Assembly: GCF_004339565.1 (NCBI RefSeq) | Contig: NZ_SMFZ01000001.1 | Span: 1,178,001 to 1,242,000, forward strand | DNA: 64,000 nt | DNA from: Pseudonocardia endophytica | GTDB lineage: Bacteria > Actinomycetota > Actinomycetes > Mycobacteriales > Pseudonocardiaceae | Direction: 5' to 3' | In this document: in pieces, positions 9,583 through 18,473 of the stretch | Position numbering within the stretch: position 1 is the stretch's first letter | Layout of the letters: each line of letters begins with the position of its first letter | Notes under the pieces: generated by a model | What the model saw: the letters and a program-made list of their open reading frames with translations, nothing else | Database searches by the model: none | What the model was told of the DNA's origin: nothing | Position numbers and translations under genes: made by a program

Positions 9583-10565
9583 CCGGGCTGCAGCTGCCGA
9601 CCACGGTGCCCGGAGCACGGATCCTGGGCATCGGCAGCTTCCAGCCGGAGCGTGTGGTCACCAACCAGGACCTCGAGAAGATCGTCGAGACCGACGACGC
9701 GTGGATCCGTTCGCGCGTCGGCATCGCCGAGCGCCGGGTCGCGGGCCCCGACGAGTCGCTGCCGTGGATGGCGGTCACCGCGGGCCGTGCCGCGATCACC
9801 GACGCGGGTGTGGACCCGTCGGACCTGGACGCCGTCGTCGTCGCGAACTGCACGATGCCGAACCCGATCCCGAACGCCGCCGCCCAGGTGGCCACCGGCG
9901 TCGGCGCGAACGGGATCGCCGCGTTCGACCTGAACGCCGCCTGCGCCGGCTTCTCCTACGGCCTCGCGGTCGCCTCGGACATGGTCCGCGCGGGCACCGC
10001 CCGGACGGTCCTCGTGGTCGGCGCCGAGAAGCTCTCCGACTGGATCGACTGGCAGGACCGCTCGACCTGCATCATCTTCGCCGACGCGGCGGGCGCGGCC
10101 GTGGTCGGTGTGGCCGACGATGCCTCGGTCGGGATCGGACCTGTCTCCTGGGGCAGTGCGGGCGATGTGGCGTCGACCATCCGCATCCTCGGCGAGACGA
10201 CGAACAAGCTGCACCAGGAGGGCCAGGCGGTGTTCCGCTGGGCGACCAGCCAGATCGCGCCGGTGGCGCTGGACGCGATCGCGCGGGCCGGGCTGGAGCC
10301 TTCCGACATCGACGTCCTGATCCCGCACCAGGCGAACCTGCGCATCGTCGAGGCGATCGCCAAGAAACTGCGGGCCAAGGGCGCGCGCGAGGACATGGTC
10401 GTCGCCGACGACATCGTCACGTCCGGCAACACGTCGTCGGCCTCGATCCCGATGGCGCTGGACCACATGCGTGCCGCCGGACGGGTACGGTCCGGCGACA
10501 CACTGCTGCTCGTAGGCTTCGGCGCAGGCCTGTCCTACGCCGGGCAGGTCGTCGTCTGTCCATAA
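9579..10565 (+). CDS. fabH: 3-oxoacyl-ACP synthase III
   Basis: This 328-residue condensing enzyme starts fatty-acid chains by joining an acyl-CoA primer with malonyl-ACP. The Cys-His-Asn triad is visible: Cys in FDLNAACAGFSYGL (about residue 122), His in LIPHQANLRI (about 254), Asn in TSGNTSSASIP (about 284). Length is typical. It starts four bases inside fabD and is followed by acpP after 45 bases. In branched-chain-forming actinobacteria FabH prefers short branched primers, which sequence alone does not settle. Confidence 0.96.
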   Translation: MTGLQLPTTVPGARILGIGSFQPERVVTNQDLEKIVETDDAWIRSRVGIAERRVAGPDESLPWMAVTAGRAAITDAGVDPSDLDAVVVANCTMPNPIPNAAAQVATGVGANGIAAFDLNAACAGFSYGLAVASDMVRAGTARTVLVVGAEKLSDWIDWQDRSTCIIFADAAGAAVVGVADDASVGIGPVSWGSAGDVASTIRILGETTNKLHQEGQAVFRWATSQIAPVALDAIARAGLEPSDIDVLIPHQANLRIVEAIAKKLRAKGAREDMVVADDIVTSGNTSSASIPMALDHMRAAGRVRSGDTLLLVGFGAGLSYAGQVVVCP

Positions 10566-10610
10566 CAGACGACCTGCAAGCACCACCACAACCCGAGGGA
10601 GACACCGACC

Positions 10611-10853
10611 GTGGCTGACAACGCTGAGATCCTCTCCGGCCTCGCCGAGATCGTCGAGGAGGTCGCCGGCATCGACACCGCCGAGGTGACGCCGGAGAAG
10701 TCGTTCGTCGACGACCTGGACATCGACTCGCTGTCCATGGTGGAGATCGCCGTCCAGGCCGAGGACAAGTTCGGCGCGAAGATCCCGGACGACCAGCTGG
10801 CCGAGCTCAAGACCGTCGGCGACGCCGTCGACTTCATCGCCAAGCACCAGTGA
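10611..10853 (+). CDS. acpP: Acyl carrier protein
   Basis: An 80-residue acidic four-helix carrier. The phosphopantetheine attachment serine lies in the motif DLDIDSLSMVEI (serine about residue 41). It carries the growing chain between FabD, FabH and FabF, all encoded around it. GTG start at 10611 follows gagggaga. Length and charge are standard for a fatty-acid AcpP. The polar C-terminus is short, unlike the long tail of mycobacterial AcpM. Confidence 0.96.
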   Translation: MADNAEILSGLAEIVEEVAGIDTAEVTPEKSFVDDLDIDSLSMVEIAVQAEDKFGAKIPDDQLAELKTVGDAVDFIAKHQ

Positions 10854-10891
10854 GCCCGGCCGGCTGAGCCGGTCGCTAGGAGGAGACGTAG

Positions 10892-12136
10892 ATGACCGAC
10901 GGAGTCGTCGTCACCGGGTACGGCGCGACCACCCCGCTCGGTGGTGACGCCGCATCCACCTGGGAGGCGCTGCTCGCAGGCCGGTCCGGAGTCGGCACCA
11001 CGAAGGCCGAGTGGACCGAGCGGTTCGACCTGCCGGTGCACATCTCGGCGCAGCTCGCGGTGGAGCCCACCGACGTGCTGGCCCGGGTGCAGGCACGGCG
11101 GATGGACCGCTGCGAGCAGGTCGCGGTCGTCGCGGCGCGTGAGGCGTGGGCGCACGCCGGCCTCGGCGAGCCGGGGCAGCCCGGTGACGTCGTCGAGCCC
11201 GAGCGGCTCGCCGTGGTCATCGGCGCCGGGATCGGCGGGGCCCCGACCCTGCTGGCCCAGGACGACCTCCTCGAGGAGCACGGCCTGCGGAAGGTCTCGC
11301 CGCTCACCGTCCCGATGCTGATGCCGAACGGGCCGGCCGCCATGGTCAGCCTGGAGTACGCCGCCCGCGGCGGGGTCCACTCCCCCGCGTCGGCGTGCGC
11401 GACCGGCGCCGAGGCGATCGCGTGGGCCTACCGGCTGCTCAAGGCCGGGGAGGTCGACGTCGTGCTGGCCGGCGGTGCGGAGTCCTGCATCGTGCCGATC
11501 ACCGTGGCCGGGTTCGTGCAGGCCCGCACGCTGTCCCAGCGCAACGACGAGCCGGAGAAGGCCTCCCGGCCGTTCGACACCGGGCGCGACGGGTTCGTGC
11601 TCGGCGAGGGCGCCGGCGTCGTCGCGCTGGAGCGCGAGGAGTTCGCGAAGGCCCGCGGCGCGACGGTGCACGGCAGGCTCGCCGGCATCGGGCTGACCTC
11701 GGACGCCTACCACATCACCGGCCCCGAGCCGGAGGGCGTGGGCCAGTCCCGGGCGATGCGCAAGGCCGTCGAGACCGCCGGTCTGGAGCCGTCCGACGTC
11801 ACGCACGTGAACTGCCACGCCACGTCGACCGTCGTCGGCGACGTCGGCGAGACGAAGGCGATCCGCAAGGCGCTCGGGGACCACCCGGTCCTCACCGCGC
11901 CGAAGGGCGCGCTGGGCCACCTGGTGGGCGGTGCGGGCGCCGTCGAGGGGATCATCACGATGCTCTCGGTGCAGCGGGACGTGATCCCTCCGACGATCAA
12001 CCTCGAGGACAAGGACCCGGGCGTCGAGCTCGACGTCGTCTCCGGGGAGCCGCGCGAGACCACCGTGGACGCGGCGGTGAACAACTCGTTCGGGTTCGGC
12101 GGGCACAACGCCTCGCTGCTGTTCACGAAGGCCTGA
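10892..12136 (+). CDS. fabF: 3-oxoacyl-ACP synthase II
   Basis: A 414-residue elongating condensing enzyme of type II fatty-acid synthesis. The active-site cysteine is in SPASACATGAEAIAWAY (about residue 168), the first histidine in VNCHATSTVVGD (about 307), and the second in KGALGHLVGGAGAVEG (about 343). ATG at 10892 follows aggagga. It ends the fabD-fabH-acpP-fabF cluster. Mycobacteria carry kasA and kasB at this place; only one copy is present here, consistent with ordinary and not mycolic-acid chain lengths. Confidence 0.96.
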   Translation: MTDGVVVTGYGATTPLGGDAASTWEALLAGRSGVGTTKAEWTERFDLPVHISAQLAVEPTDVLARVQARRMDRCEQVAVVAAREAWAHAGLGEPGQPGDVVEPERLAVVIGAGIGGAPTLLAQDDLLEEHGLRKVSPLTVPMLMPNGPAAMVSLEYAARGGVHSPASACATGAEAIAWAYRLLKAGEVDVVLAGGAESCIVPITVAGFVQARTLSQRNDEPEKASRPFDTGRDGFVLGEGAGVVALEREEFAKARGATVHGRLAGIGLTSDAYHITGPEPEGVGQSRAMRKAVETAGLEPSDVTHVNCHATSTVVGDVGETKAIRKALGDHPVLTAPKGALGHLVGGAGAVEGIITMLSVQRDVIPPTINLEDKDPGVELDVVSGEPRETTVDAAVNNSFGFGGHNASLLFTKA

Positions 12137-12189
12137 GCCCCGGCGGTCGAGGGGCGAAGCAGCGGCACCGACCGGACCCCGTCCCGGTT

Positions 12190-12750
12190 CTAGCAGGGGG
12201 CGCCGAGCGTGTTCTCGGCCTCTCCGACCTCGAGCCGGGGCGGGGATCCGGCCATCGGCATCGACGCCCGCCAGCAGATCCGGCCGACCTTCAGTCCGGC
12301 CGGGCCGTCGTCGGGGTTCTGCACGCTCACGAACCGGACGAGGGCGAGCACCCGTCCCTGGTCCAGGTCGACGATGCGGTCCACGCGGATCGTGCCGTCG
12401 GTCGTGGACCCGATGCCGCGCAGCCACTCGTCGCGCGGCTGCTGCGACGCGCGCTCGTCGGTCACGACCTGGCTCCACGTCGCGTAGTCGCGGTTGTTTA
12501 TCGCGTTGAAGTAGAGCTGGATCTGCTCGAGGACCAACTGCGCCGCGGGATGTGTCGCGGCGTCCGCGCTGAGCGCGACCGTGTCCGCGCCCGCACCGGA
12601 GTCCGGCAACGACGACGGTGCCGATCCCGGCGGGACGCCCTCGGCCGAGCGTCCGGCAGTGAACCACGCGGCTCCGCCGAGCAAGACGAGGACGACGACC
12701 AGGATCACGACCGTCACGACGGTCCATCGCCCGCCCGTCCTCGTCGCCAC
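12190..12750 (-). CDS. Membrane-anchored extracytoplasmic protein of unknown function
   Basis: A 186-residue protein with a short basic N-terminus (RTGGR) and one transmembrane helix at about 9-31 (TVVTVVILVVVLVLLGGAAWF). A Ser/Pro/Gly linker follows, then a globular domain from about residue 60. The pattern LVLEQIQLYFNAINNRDYATWSQVVT resembles the small SnoaL/NTF2-like folds that actinobacteria often tether outside the membrane, but I cannot assign the family firmly. It faces fabF tail to tail and is encoded on the same strand as DUF3145. Confidence 0.75.
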   Translation of the reverse strand: MATRTGGRWTVVTVVILVVVLVLLGGAAWFTAGRSAEGVPPGSAPSSLPDSGAGADTVALSADAATHPAAQLVLEQIQLYFNAINNRDYATWSQVVTDERASQQPRDEWLRGIGSTTDGTIRVDRIVDLDQGRVLALVRFVSVQNPDDGPAGLKVGRICWRASMPMAGSPPRLEVGEAENTLGAPC

Positions 12751-12820
12751 GCCCCCCAGTTTGCCGAACGGCCGCCCGCGGCCGCGCAGGGACCCTCGGT
12801 CGGCCGGGAGATCGCCGGGC

Positions 12821-13309
12821 TCAGCCGACCTGGTGCAGCCAGGTCACCGGCGCGCCGTCGCCGGCGAAGCGGAACGTCTCCAGCTCGTCGTCCCACGCCG
12901 TGCCCAGCAACTGGTCCAGCCTGCGGTGCAGCTGTCCGCCCGACGCCTCCGCCATCACGGCGCGGACCTGGTCCTCGGGCAGCACGACGTCGCCGTTCGC
13001 GCTGGTCCGGCCCCGCCACATGCCGAGGCCCGGCACGTGCGAGAACCGCTCGCCGTCGACACCGGTCGTCGGGTCCTCGGTGACCTCGAAACGCAGCATC
13101 GACCACGCCCGCAGGGCACCGGCGATCGCGCCGCCGCTCCCGGCCGGACCGGTCCACGAGCACTCGGCCCGCATCTGCCCCGTCGCGGCCGGTTGGGGCG
13201 ACCACTCCAGGGAAACCCGGGTGCCCAGGACACCCGAGATCGCCCACTCGACGTGCGGACAGACCGCGGTCGGCGACGAGTGGACGAAAACCACTCCACG
13301 TGTGTTCAA
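12821..13309 (-). CDS. DUF3145 family protein
   Basis: A 162-residue soluble protein matching DUF3145, an actinobacteria-specific family of unknown function. The N-terminal stretch GVVFVHSSPTAVCPHVEWAI and the tryptophan-rich LGMWRGRTSANGDVVLPEDQ block are characteristic as I recall them. In Streptomyces it also lies beside the fab cluster (after SCO2390), so the neighbourhood is conserved and suggests a link to lipid metabolism, unproven. The 195 bases upstream, up to the MBL gene stop, must hold its promoter; I see no distinct motif there. Confidence 0.85.
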   Translation of the reverse strand: MNTRGVVFVHSSPTAVCPHVEWAISGVLGTRVSLEWSPQPAATGQMRAECSWTGPAGSGGAIAGALRAWSMLRFEVTEDPTTGVDGERFSHVPGLGMWRGRTSANGDVVLPEDQVRAVMAEASGGQLHRRLDQLLGTAWDDELETFRFAGDGAPVTWLHQVG

Positions 13310-13504
13310 CCTGACCTCCGGTGTGCCACTGCAGACGAGGATCGTCTTCCCCTACGTCCTCGGTGCGCGGTCCGCCGGCGGCGCGTTCACACGGGTGCAA
13401 GTGTCGTGCTTCTCCAGGCGCCTCCTGAGGGCGGGCGTACGTCGGAGATCACTGTGCCGCATCCGGCCCGGCGAGGCCAGGCCCCGCGCCGGTGTGTCGG
13501 CGGG

Positions 13505-14569
13505 TCAGGCGAGTTGGTAGCGCGCGACGCCGTCGATCTCGGCGACGCCCAGCGCCCCGCGCTCGACGAGCACGTCGAGGTGCGCCGTCGTCTCCATCAC
13601 GGCGAGCATCTTGTTGAACAGGTCCAGGTCGTCGAGCCGGTGCTCGCGACGGGTCCAGCGCAGCCGCTCGGCCACCTCGCGGCCGGACGTCGCGCCGGCG
13701 GCCACCGCCGCCAGGCTCGCGTCCAGACGCGTCGCGTGGTGGGCCAGCAGCTCGTCGACGCGCTCGTGCACCCGGCGCCCGAGCGGACCGTGCGCGGGCA
13801 GCAGCTGCGCGTCCGGGCGCGTGCGCAGCAGCTCCAGCGACGTGAGGAACTGGGCCAGCGGGCTCGTCACCGGCGCGGGCTGCAGGCCGATCGACGGCGT
13901 GATCCGCGGCAGCACGTGGTCACCGGCGAACAGGAGGTCCGACGCGTCGTCGGCGAACACGAGGTGCCCGCGCGTGTGGCCCGGCGTCTCGACGGCCTCG
14001 AGCCGCCGGACGGGCTCCTCCCCCGGCTCGCCGAGCTCGATCACGGCGCGGTCGGCGACCCACTCGTCGGGGTCCTCCCACTCCCGCGGGTCCGGCTGCG
14101 GCCACGGGTGGTCGAGGATGAAGTCGGCGATGTCGTCCGCGCCGGCGCGGCGCAGGCGGGTGGCATCCGTGCTGCCGGGCCGGTGGTCCGCCGCGTGCAT
14201 CGCGTCGAAGTTCGGGCGCTCACCGGCCCCGACCATCACCCGCGCCCCGAACTCGCGGCGCAACATCGAGGCCAGCGTGTAGTGGTCGCGGTGGGCGTGC
14301 GTGACCAGGAAGCGGCGGACGTCGCCGAAGTCGGATCCGAGCGCCTTGAGCGCGCCCTCGAGCAGCTCCCGCGCCTCGTCGATGGCCCAGCCGGAGTCGA
14401 TCAGGGTCCAGCCGTCGGCGTCGGCGACCGCGAACACGTTGACCGCGCGCAGGCCGTCCTGGGGCAGCGGCAGCGGGATGCGGTAGACGTCCGGCGCGCA
14501 CCGGAACACCCCCGATGCCGTCCAGTCGCCGTCCGGGTCGTCGTCGGTCACGGATGCTGCGGTCACCAT
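13505..14569 (-). CDS. Metallo-beta-lactamase fold hydrolase
   Basis: A 354-residue binuclear metal hydrolase. Metal ligands are visible as THAHRDHYT (HxHxDH, about residues 89-94), GHTRGHLVF and AGDHVLP, with a late histidine in LLPAHGP. The C-terminal 100 residues form the helical DNA-binding-like extension common in glyoxalase II/LACTB2-like proteins. The substrate is unknown; thioester or lactone hydrolysis is usual. It starts 12 bases after the neighbouring transglutaminase stop on the same strand, so the two are probably one operon. Confidence 0.88.
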   Translation of the reverse strand: MVTAASVTDDDPDGDWTASGVFRCAPDVYRIPLPLPQDGLRAVNVFAVADADGWTLIDSGWAIDEARELLEGALKALGSDFGDVRRFLVTHAHRDHYTLASMLRREFGARVMVGAGERPNFDAMHAADHRPGSTDATRLRRAGADDIADFILDHPWPQPDPREWEDPDEWVADRAVIELGEPGEEPVRRLEAVETPGHTRGHLVFADDASDLLFAGDHVLPRITPSIGLQPAPVTSPLAQFLTSLELLRTRPDAQLLPAHGPLGRRVHERVDELLAHHATRLDASLAAVAAGATSGREVAERLRWTRREHRLDDLDLFNKMLAVMETTAHLDVLVERGALGVAEIDGVARYQLA

Positions 14570-14580
14570 CGCACCCTAGG

Positions 14581-15249
14581 TCAACGGGTGAACGTGTCCG
14601 ACCCTGCGTCCGCTGTGAACATGCCCTCACCGTAGTACTCGCGGAACGTGGCCATCAGCGCGTCGAACGGGAGATCGGCGTGCAGGCCCCGGTCGCGCAC
14701 GTACTCCATGTACTGGTCGCCGTTGCCGTCGTAGGGGTGCATCAGCGCGTCGGTGCGGCCGTCGAAGGAGATCGGGTCGACGCCGAAGCGGGCGCACAGC
14801 TCGGCGTTGAACGCCGGCGTGGCCTTGACCCAGCGGCCGTCCAGGTACAGCGCCGTGTAGCCGTGGTAGACGAACAGGTCCGCGCCGTTCATCCGGGCGC
14901 GCAGCCGGGGCGTGTTCAGGTGGTTGCGGACGTCGGCGAACCCGGCGCGGGCCGGGATCCCGGCGGCCCGGGCCGCGGCGGTGAGCAGCACGGCCTTCGG
15001 GACGCACCAGTTGTGGTCCTGCTCGACGATCCGGCTCGCCCGGTAGGCCTCCGGATCGGTGGTGAGGCAGAACGGGTCGTACCAGAACTCGTCGCGGACG
15101 GCGTCGAACAGCGCGATCGCCCTCTCCGTCCGGGTCTCGCGGCCGGCCGTGACCCGCTCGGCGAACGCGCGCACGTTCGGGGCGTCGGAGTCCACGAACC
15201 ACGCCGGAGCGAGGTCCGCGTCTACGGGCACGTCCGTCTCGACGGTCAC
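14581..15249 (-). CDS. Transglutaminase-like domain protein
   Basis: A 222-residue protein with the transglutaminase/protease core. The nucleophile lies in EQDHNWCVPKAVLLTAAARAAGIPAR, the histidine in LFVYHGYTALYLDG and the aspartate in RWVKATPAFN-like context (here Asn/Thr, so the third residue is less clear). Such stand-alone proteins act as cysteine peptidases or amidases; the substrate is unknown. GTG 15249 is preferred to an upstream ATG because GGGGGAG sits seven bases before it and the upstream residues are Cys/Arg-rich noise. Likely co-transcribed with the MBL hydrolase. Confidence 0.85.
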   Translation of the reverse strand: MTVETDVPVDADLAPAWFVDSDAPNVRAFAERVTAGRETRTERAIALFDAVRDEFWYDPFCLTTDPEAYRASRIVEQDHNWCVPKAVLLTAAARAAGIPARAGFADVRNHLNTPRLRARMNGADLFVYHGYTALYLDGRWVKATPAFNAELCARFGVDPISFDGRTDALMHPYDGNGDQYMEYVRDRGLHADLPFDALMATFREYYGEGMFTADAGSDTFTR

Positions 15250-15436
15250 ACGACCACTCCCCCGGTCACGGCGACGTTGCACCACGCACCTTACGCCACG
15301 ACAGACGCAACTCTTCGTGATCGTGCACGCACCCACCGTCGATCAGCGGGGGCGGTCCCACCCGGTCGGGTGGGGTGATCAACCCCGGAGTGTCAGGCAT
15401 TCCGGGCTATCGTCTCGGGACGCAATACCAGGGATC

Positions 15437-15667
15437 ATGAGGGGCGCGAACGACATGGATGGACGGATCCCCGACCAGCGGGGGACTCAGGAGGCACCGT
15501 TCCTGACGGTGGCCGAAGTGGCGGAACGGATGCGGGTGTCCCGGATGACCGTCTACCGCCTCGTCCACAGTGGCGAGTTGCCCGCCGTCCGATTCGGACG
15601 GTCGTTCCGCGTGCCGCCGGAGGCCGTCGACGAGTTGATCGAGTCGGCCCGCTATCCCGGCCAGTAG
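15437..15667 (+). CDS. Small helix-turn-helix (MerR/excisionase-type) DNA-binding protein
   Basis: A 76-residue protein whose core FLTVAEVAERMRVSRMTVYRLVHSGELPAVRFGRSFRVP is a complete winged HTH of the excisionase/MerR type. It closely resembles the conserved actinobacterial protein Rv0500A as I remember it, a probable nucleoid or developmental regulator and not a phage excisionase. There is no integrase nearby. A second ATG at 15455 (MDGRIP) is an alternative start; neither has a strong ribosome site. Five bases separate its stop from the methyltransferase start, so they are likely co-transcribed. Confidence 0.88.
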   Translation: MRGANDMDGRIPDQRGTQEAPFLTVAEVAERMRVSRMTVYRLVHSGELPAVRFGRSFRVPPEAVDELIESARYPGQ

Positions 15668-15671
15668 CCCC

Positions 15672-16439
15672 ATGCTCCCGTTCGACGACGGCGACAGCGC
15701 GCGACGGCTCGCGGCGACCTACGCGACGCCGGACGTCGTCGGGCAACGGCGTCGCACGCTGGAGCTGCTGGACGTGCGGCCCGGCGAGCGGGTGCTCGAC
15801 GTCGGGACCGGGCCGGGGCAGCTGCTCGCATCGCTCGCGGCGGCGGTCGGGCCGACCGGCGCCGCGGCCGGTCTGGACCCGAGCCCGGCGATGGCCGCGA
15901 TGGCCCGGGAGCGCTGCGGAGACCTGGCCACGGTGTCCGACGGCGGCGTCGACGGCGCCGGATCGCTCCCGGACGGGCCGTTCGACGCGCTCGTCTGCAC
16001 CCAGGTCATGGAGTACGTCCCGGACGTGCCGGCCGCACTGCGCGAGTTCGCCCGCGTGCTGCGCCCCGGTGGGCGGGTGCTCGTGCTGGACACGGACTGG
16101 GACTCCGCCGTCTGGCACGTCGACGACCGGGACCGGCACCGGCGGGTCATGGACGCCTGGGACGACCACCTCGCGCACCCGCGCCTGCCCTCCACGCTCG
16201 GTCCGCTGCTGCGCGGGGCCGGTTTCGACGACGTCCGGGTCGACGTCATCCCGCTGCTGAACCCGGTGTGGGACACCGACACGTTCAGCGCAGGGATGAG
16301 CCGCATGATCGCCCGGTACGTGCCGGGTCATCAGGGGGTGACCGACGACGAGGCGCGGGCCTGGCTCGCCGACGTCACCGACCGCGACGACTACTTCTTC
16401 TCGCTCAACCGCTACTGCTTCCGCGCGGCGCTGCCCTGA
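15672..16439 (+). CDS. Class I SAM-dependent methyltransferase
   Basis: A 255-residue methyltransferase with motif I VLDVGTGPGQLLASL (about residues 40-54), an acidic motif II (GLDPSPAM) and motif LRPGGRVLVLDTDWDS (about 135-150). The overall shape fits UbiE/arsenite-type small-molecule methyltransferases with a C-terminal capping region. The substrate cannot be inferred. It follows the HTH gene closely and is followed by a short hypothetical gene. Confidence 0.9.
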   Translation: MLPFDDGDSARRLAATYATPDVVGQRRRTLELLDVRPGERVLDVGTGPGQLLASLAAAVGPTGAAAGLDPSPAMAAMARERCGDLATVSDGGVDGAGSLPDGPFDALVCTQVMEYVPDVPAALREFARVLRPGGRVLVLDTDWDSAVWHVDDRDRHRRVMDAWDDHLAHPRLPSTLGPLLRGAGFDDVRVDVIPLLNPVWDTDTFSAGMSRMIARYVPGHQGVTDDEARAWLADVTDRDDYFFSLNRYCFRAALP

Positions 16440-16486
16440 TCCGTGGCCGGGTTCCGTTCCGGGAGCCCACCGGCGAGAATCCGCGG

Positions 16487-16723
16487 ATGCCTCCCCAGCA
16501 CGACGGTCTCGTCCCGGCGCTGGTCCGGGTCGGCAACCAGCTCGGCCAGGTCCGGTGGTTCCGGGTCATCCCGCGGGCCGGCGAGTGGGTCAACCACGCA
16601 CCGGTCGGGTGGCCGCGCGACGACTACGAGGTCGAGTGGGTCCTGCACTGGGCCTGGGACCCCGACGGCGACGAGGAGCGTCCGGACGTCAGCGTGGAGA
16701 TCTGCCTCGTCGACCCGGAGTGA
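16487..16723 (+). CDS. Small hypothetical protein
   Basis: A 78-residue frame with typical codon use and tryptophan-rich sequence (VGWPRDDYEVEWVLHWAWDPD). I do not recognise a family. The start is placed at ATG 16487; the frame is open further upstream into the methyltransferase gene but that part is arginine-rich shadow. It ends three bases before the convergent pirin gene stop, so these two face tail to tail with almost no spacer. Confidence 0.6.
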   Translation: MPPQHDGLVPALVRVGNQLGQVRWFRVIPRAGEWVNHAPVGWPRDDYEVEWVLHWAWDPDGDEERPDVSVEICLVDPE

Positions 16724-16726
16724 TCC

Positions 16727-17722
16727 TCAGCGGCGGTCCTCGACGCGACCGCGGGGGCGCAGCCGGCCTGCGGCCGGGAGCGCCGGCGCCGGGAGCGGGT
16801 CGCCATCGAAGCCGGGCACCGTGCCGAACCGGTCGCCTGCCGCGGATCCCGCGATCCCGGCCTGCCACTCGTCGCGGAACCCGGCGATCTCCCGCGCGCT
16901 GCGGCCGACGAAGTTCCAGAACATGACGATCTTCTCGTCGAACGGCTCGCCGCCGATCAGCAGCATCCGGTCGTCCGGACCGTTCGCCCGCAGGCGCAGG
17001 TCCGGCCGCCCGCAACCCAGGTAGAGCAGCTCGTCGCCGGCCAGCGCGCCGCCGTCGACGTCCGGGTGACCGGAGACCGGCAGGACGGCGTACTCCCAGC
17101 TCGGGTCCAGCGGCACCAGCACGTCGGCGCCGCGGCCCAGCGTCAGGTCCACGCCGGCCAACGGGCTGTGCACCCGGCCCGGCGAGCGCGCGCCGGCGAA
17201 CTCGCCGAGCAGGACGGTCGCGGACAGCCCGCGGTCGGTGACCACCGGCAGGTCGGCGTGGTGCTCGAAGCGCGGTTCGACGTCCCGGTCGGCCTCCGGC
17301 AGCGCCACCCACAGCTGGGCGCCCTTCAGCACGGGCGAGTGCGGGTCCGGCGACTGCTCGGAGTGCGCGATGCCGTGCCCGGCCGTCATCAGCCCGAGCT
17401 CGCCGGCGCGTACGACCCGGTCGCTGCCCAGCGAATCGCGGTGGTGCACCTCACCGTCGAGGAGCCAGCTCACGGTCTGCAGGCCGGTGTGCGGGTGCGG
17501 GGCGACCTGCATGCCGGGCTCGTCGGCGATGTCGTCCGGGCCGTAGGCGTCGACGAAGCACCACGCACCGACCATCCGCCTGCCCATCCGGGGCAGCAGC
17601 CGTCGGACCTCGGTGCTCTCGCCGAGCCGGACCGTCTTCGCCTCGATCCGCTCCCGCACCGGCACGGCGGCCGGGTCACCGGCGCAGATCTGCACCGACG
17701 GGTCGGGCGCGAGGTCACTCAT
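16727..17722 (-). CDS. Pirin family protein (long form)
   Basis: A 331-residue bicupin, longer than the pirin at 6406 and only distantly related to it. Metal ligands are in VAPHPHTGLQTVSWLLDGEVHHRDSLGS (about 75-102) and AGHGIAHSEQS (about 113-123). The C-terminal pirin domain (EPFDEKIVMFWNFVGRSAREI) is complete, followed by a proline/arginine tail. Its start overlaps the NUDIX gene stop by four bases, indicating coupling. Function probably iron-dependent oxidoreduction or regulation; substrate unknown. Confidence 0.92.
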   Translation of the reverse strand: MSDLAPDPSVQICAGDPAAVPVRERIEAKTVRLGESTEVRRLLPRMGRRMVGAWCFVDAYGPDDIADEPGMQVAPHPHTGLQTVSWLLDGEVHHRDSLGSDRVVRAGELGLMTAGHGIAHSEQSPDPHSPVLKGAQLWVALPEADRDVEPRFEHHADLPVVTDRGLSATVLLGEFAGARSPGRVHSPLAGVDLTLGRGADVLVPLDPSWEYAVLPVSGHPDVDGGALAGDELLYLGCGRPDLRLRANGPDDRMLLIGGEPFDEKIVMFWNFVGRSAREIAGFRDEWQAGIAGSAAGDRFGTVPGFDGDPLPAPALPAAGRLRPRGRVEDRR

Positions 17723-18213
17723 CCGAGCAGGCTATCCCCCGGCGCGGCGAACCCGTGCGTCGCGATCGGCGGCACGGAACCGCTGCGCACGGCGTCCAGG
17801 ACCTGCAGCTCGTGCGGGACGACCGGGTCCGGCAGCGCGTCGAGGGCGAACCAGCGCAGGTCGGCGCTCTTGTCCGGCTCGCTCCGCCGGGGCTCGCCGG
17901 TCCAGCGGCGGCAGGTGAAGAAGAAGTCGACGCGCTCGTCGACCGGATCGCCGGTGTTCTGCGTGCGGTGCAGTGTGATCAGCGGCACCAGATCGTCCGG
18001 GACGACGGTCACGCCCAGCTCCTCGAGCGCCTCCCGGCACGCGGCCACCGGGGCAGGCTCTCCCTGCTCGACGTGACCGGCCGCGGCGGCCGCCCAGTAC
18101 CCGTCACGGAACCCGGTGTTGGAGCGCAGCTGGAGCAGCACCTCGGTGCCGGCCTCCGTGTCGCGGAGCAGGAGTACGTAGGCGGCCGGGACCACGCGGA
18201 AGCGACTCGTCAC
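17719..18213 (-). CDS. NUDIX hydrolase
   Basis: A 164-residue hydrolase of nucleoside-diphosphate-linked compounds. The NUDIX box is complete: GHVEQGEPAPVAACREALEE followed by LGV fits GX5EX7REUXEEXGU (about residues 46-68). The sequence RFRVVPAAYVLLLR at the start resembles the MutT/YfcD-like branch that handles oxidised or activated nucleotides; the actual substrate is unknown. It heads a two-gene unit with the pirin. Confidence 0.9.
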   Translation of the reverse strand: MTSRFRVVPAAYVLLLRDTEAGTEVLLQLRSNTGFRDGYWAAAAAGHVEQGEPAPVAACREALEELGVTVVPDDLVPLITLHRTQNTGDPVDERVDFFFTCRRWTGEPRRSEPDKSADLRWFALDALPDPVVPHELQVLDAVRSGSVPPIATHGFAAPGDSLLG

Positions 18214-18473
18214 GGCTCGACTCTAGGCCGGGCCCATGTCGGTGATCGTGAGCGTCCGTGGCCGGGCAGGGCGCTCGGGTAGGGGTCGTCGTCGCGGCGG
18301 CGGTCGTCCGGGACGCGGTCGGTGGACCGCAGCGGGTCGTGCCGGATCAGGCCGGCGGGTGACGGCGACGCCCCACGGTGCCGGCGAGATGGTCGTCGCA
18401 GCTGCGGGCGCCCGCGCCCGAGGACACGTCGGGGCAACACGGGGGTAATGCGGCGGGCCTACCGTCCACGCGC

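Noticed and set aside
15437..15667. Phage excisionase or integrated element
   Set aside because: The HTH looks like the conserved actinobacterial Rv0500A type; no integrase, att repeats or tRNA are near.
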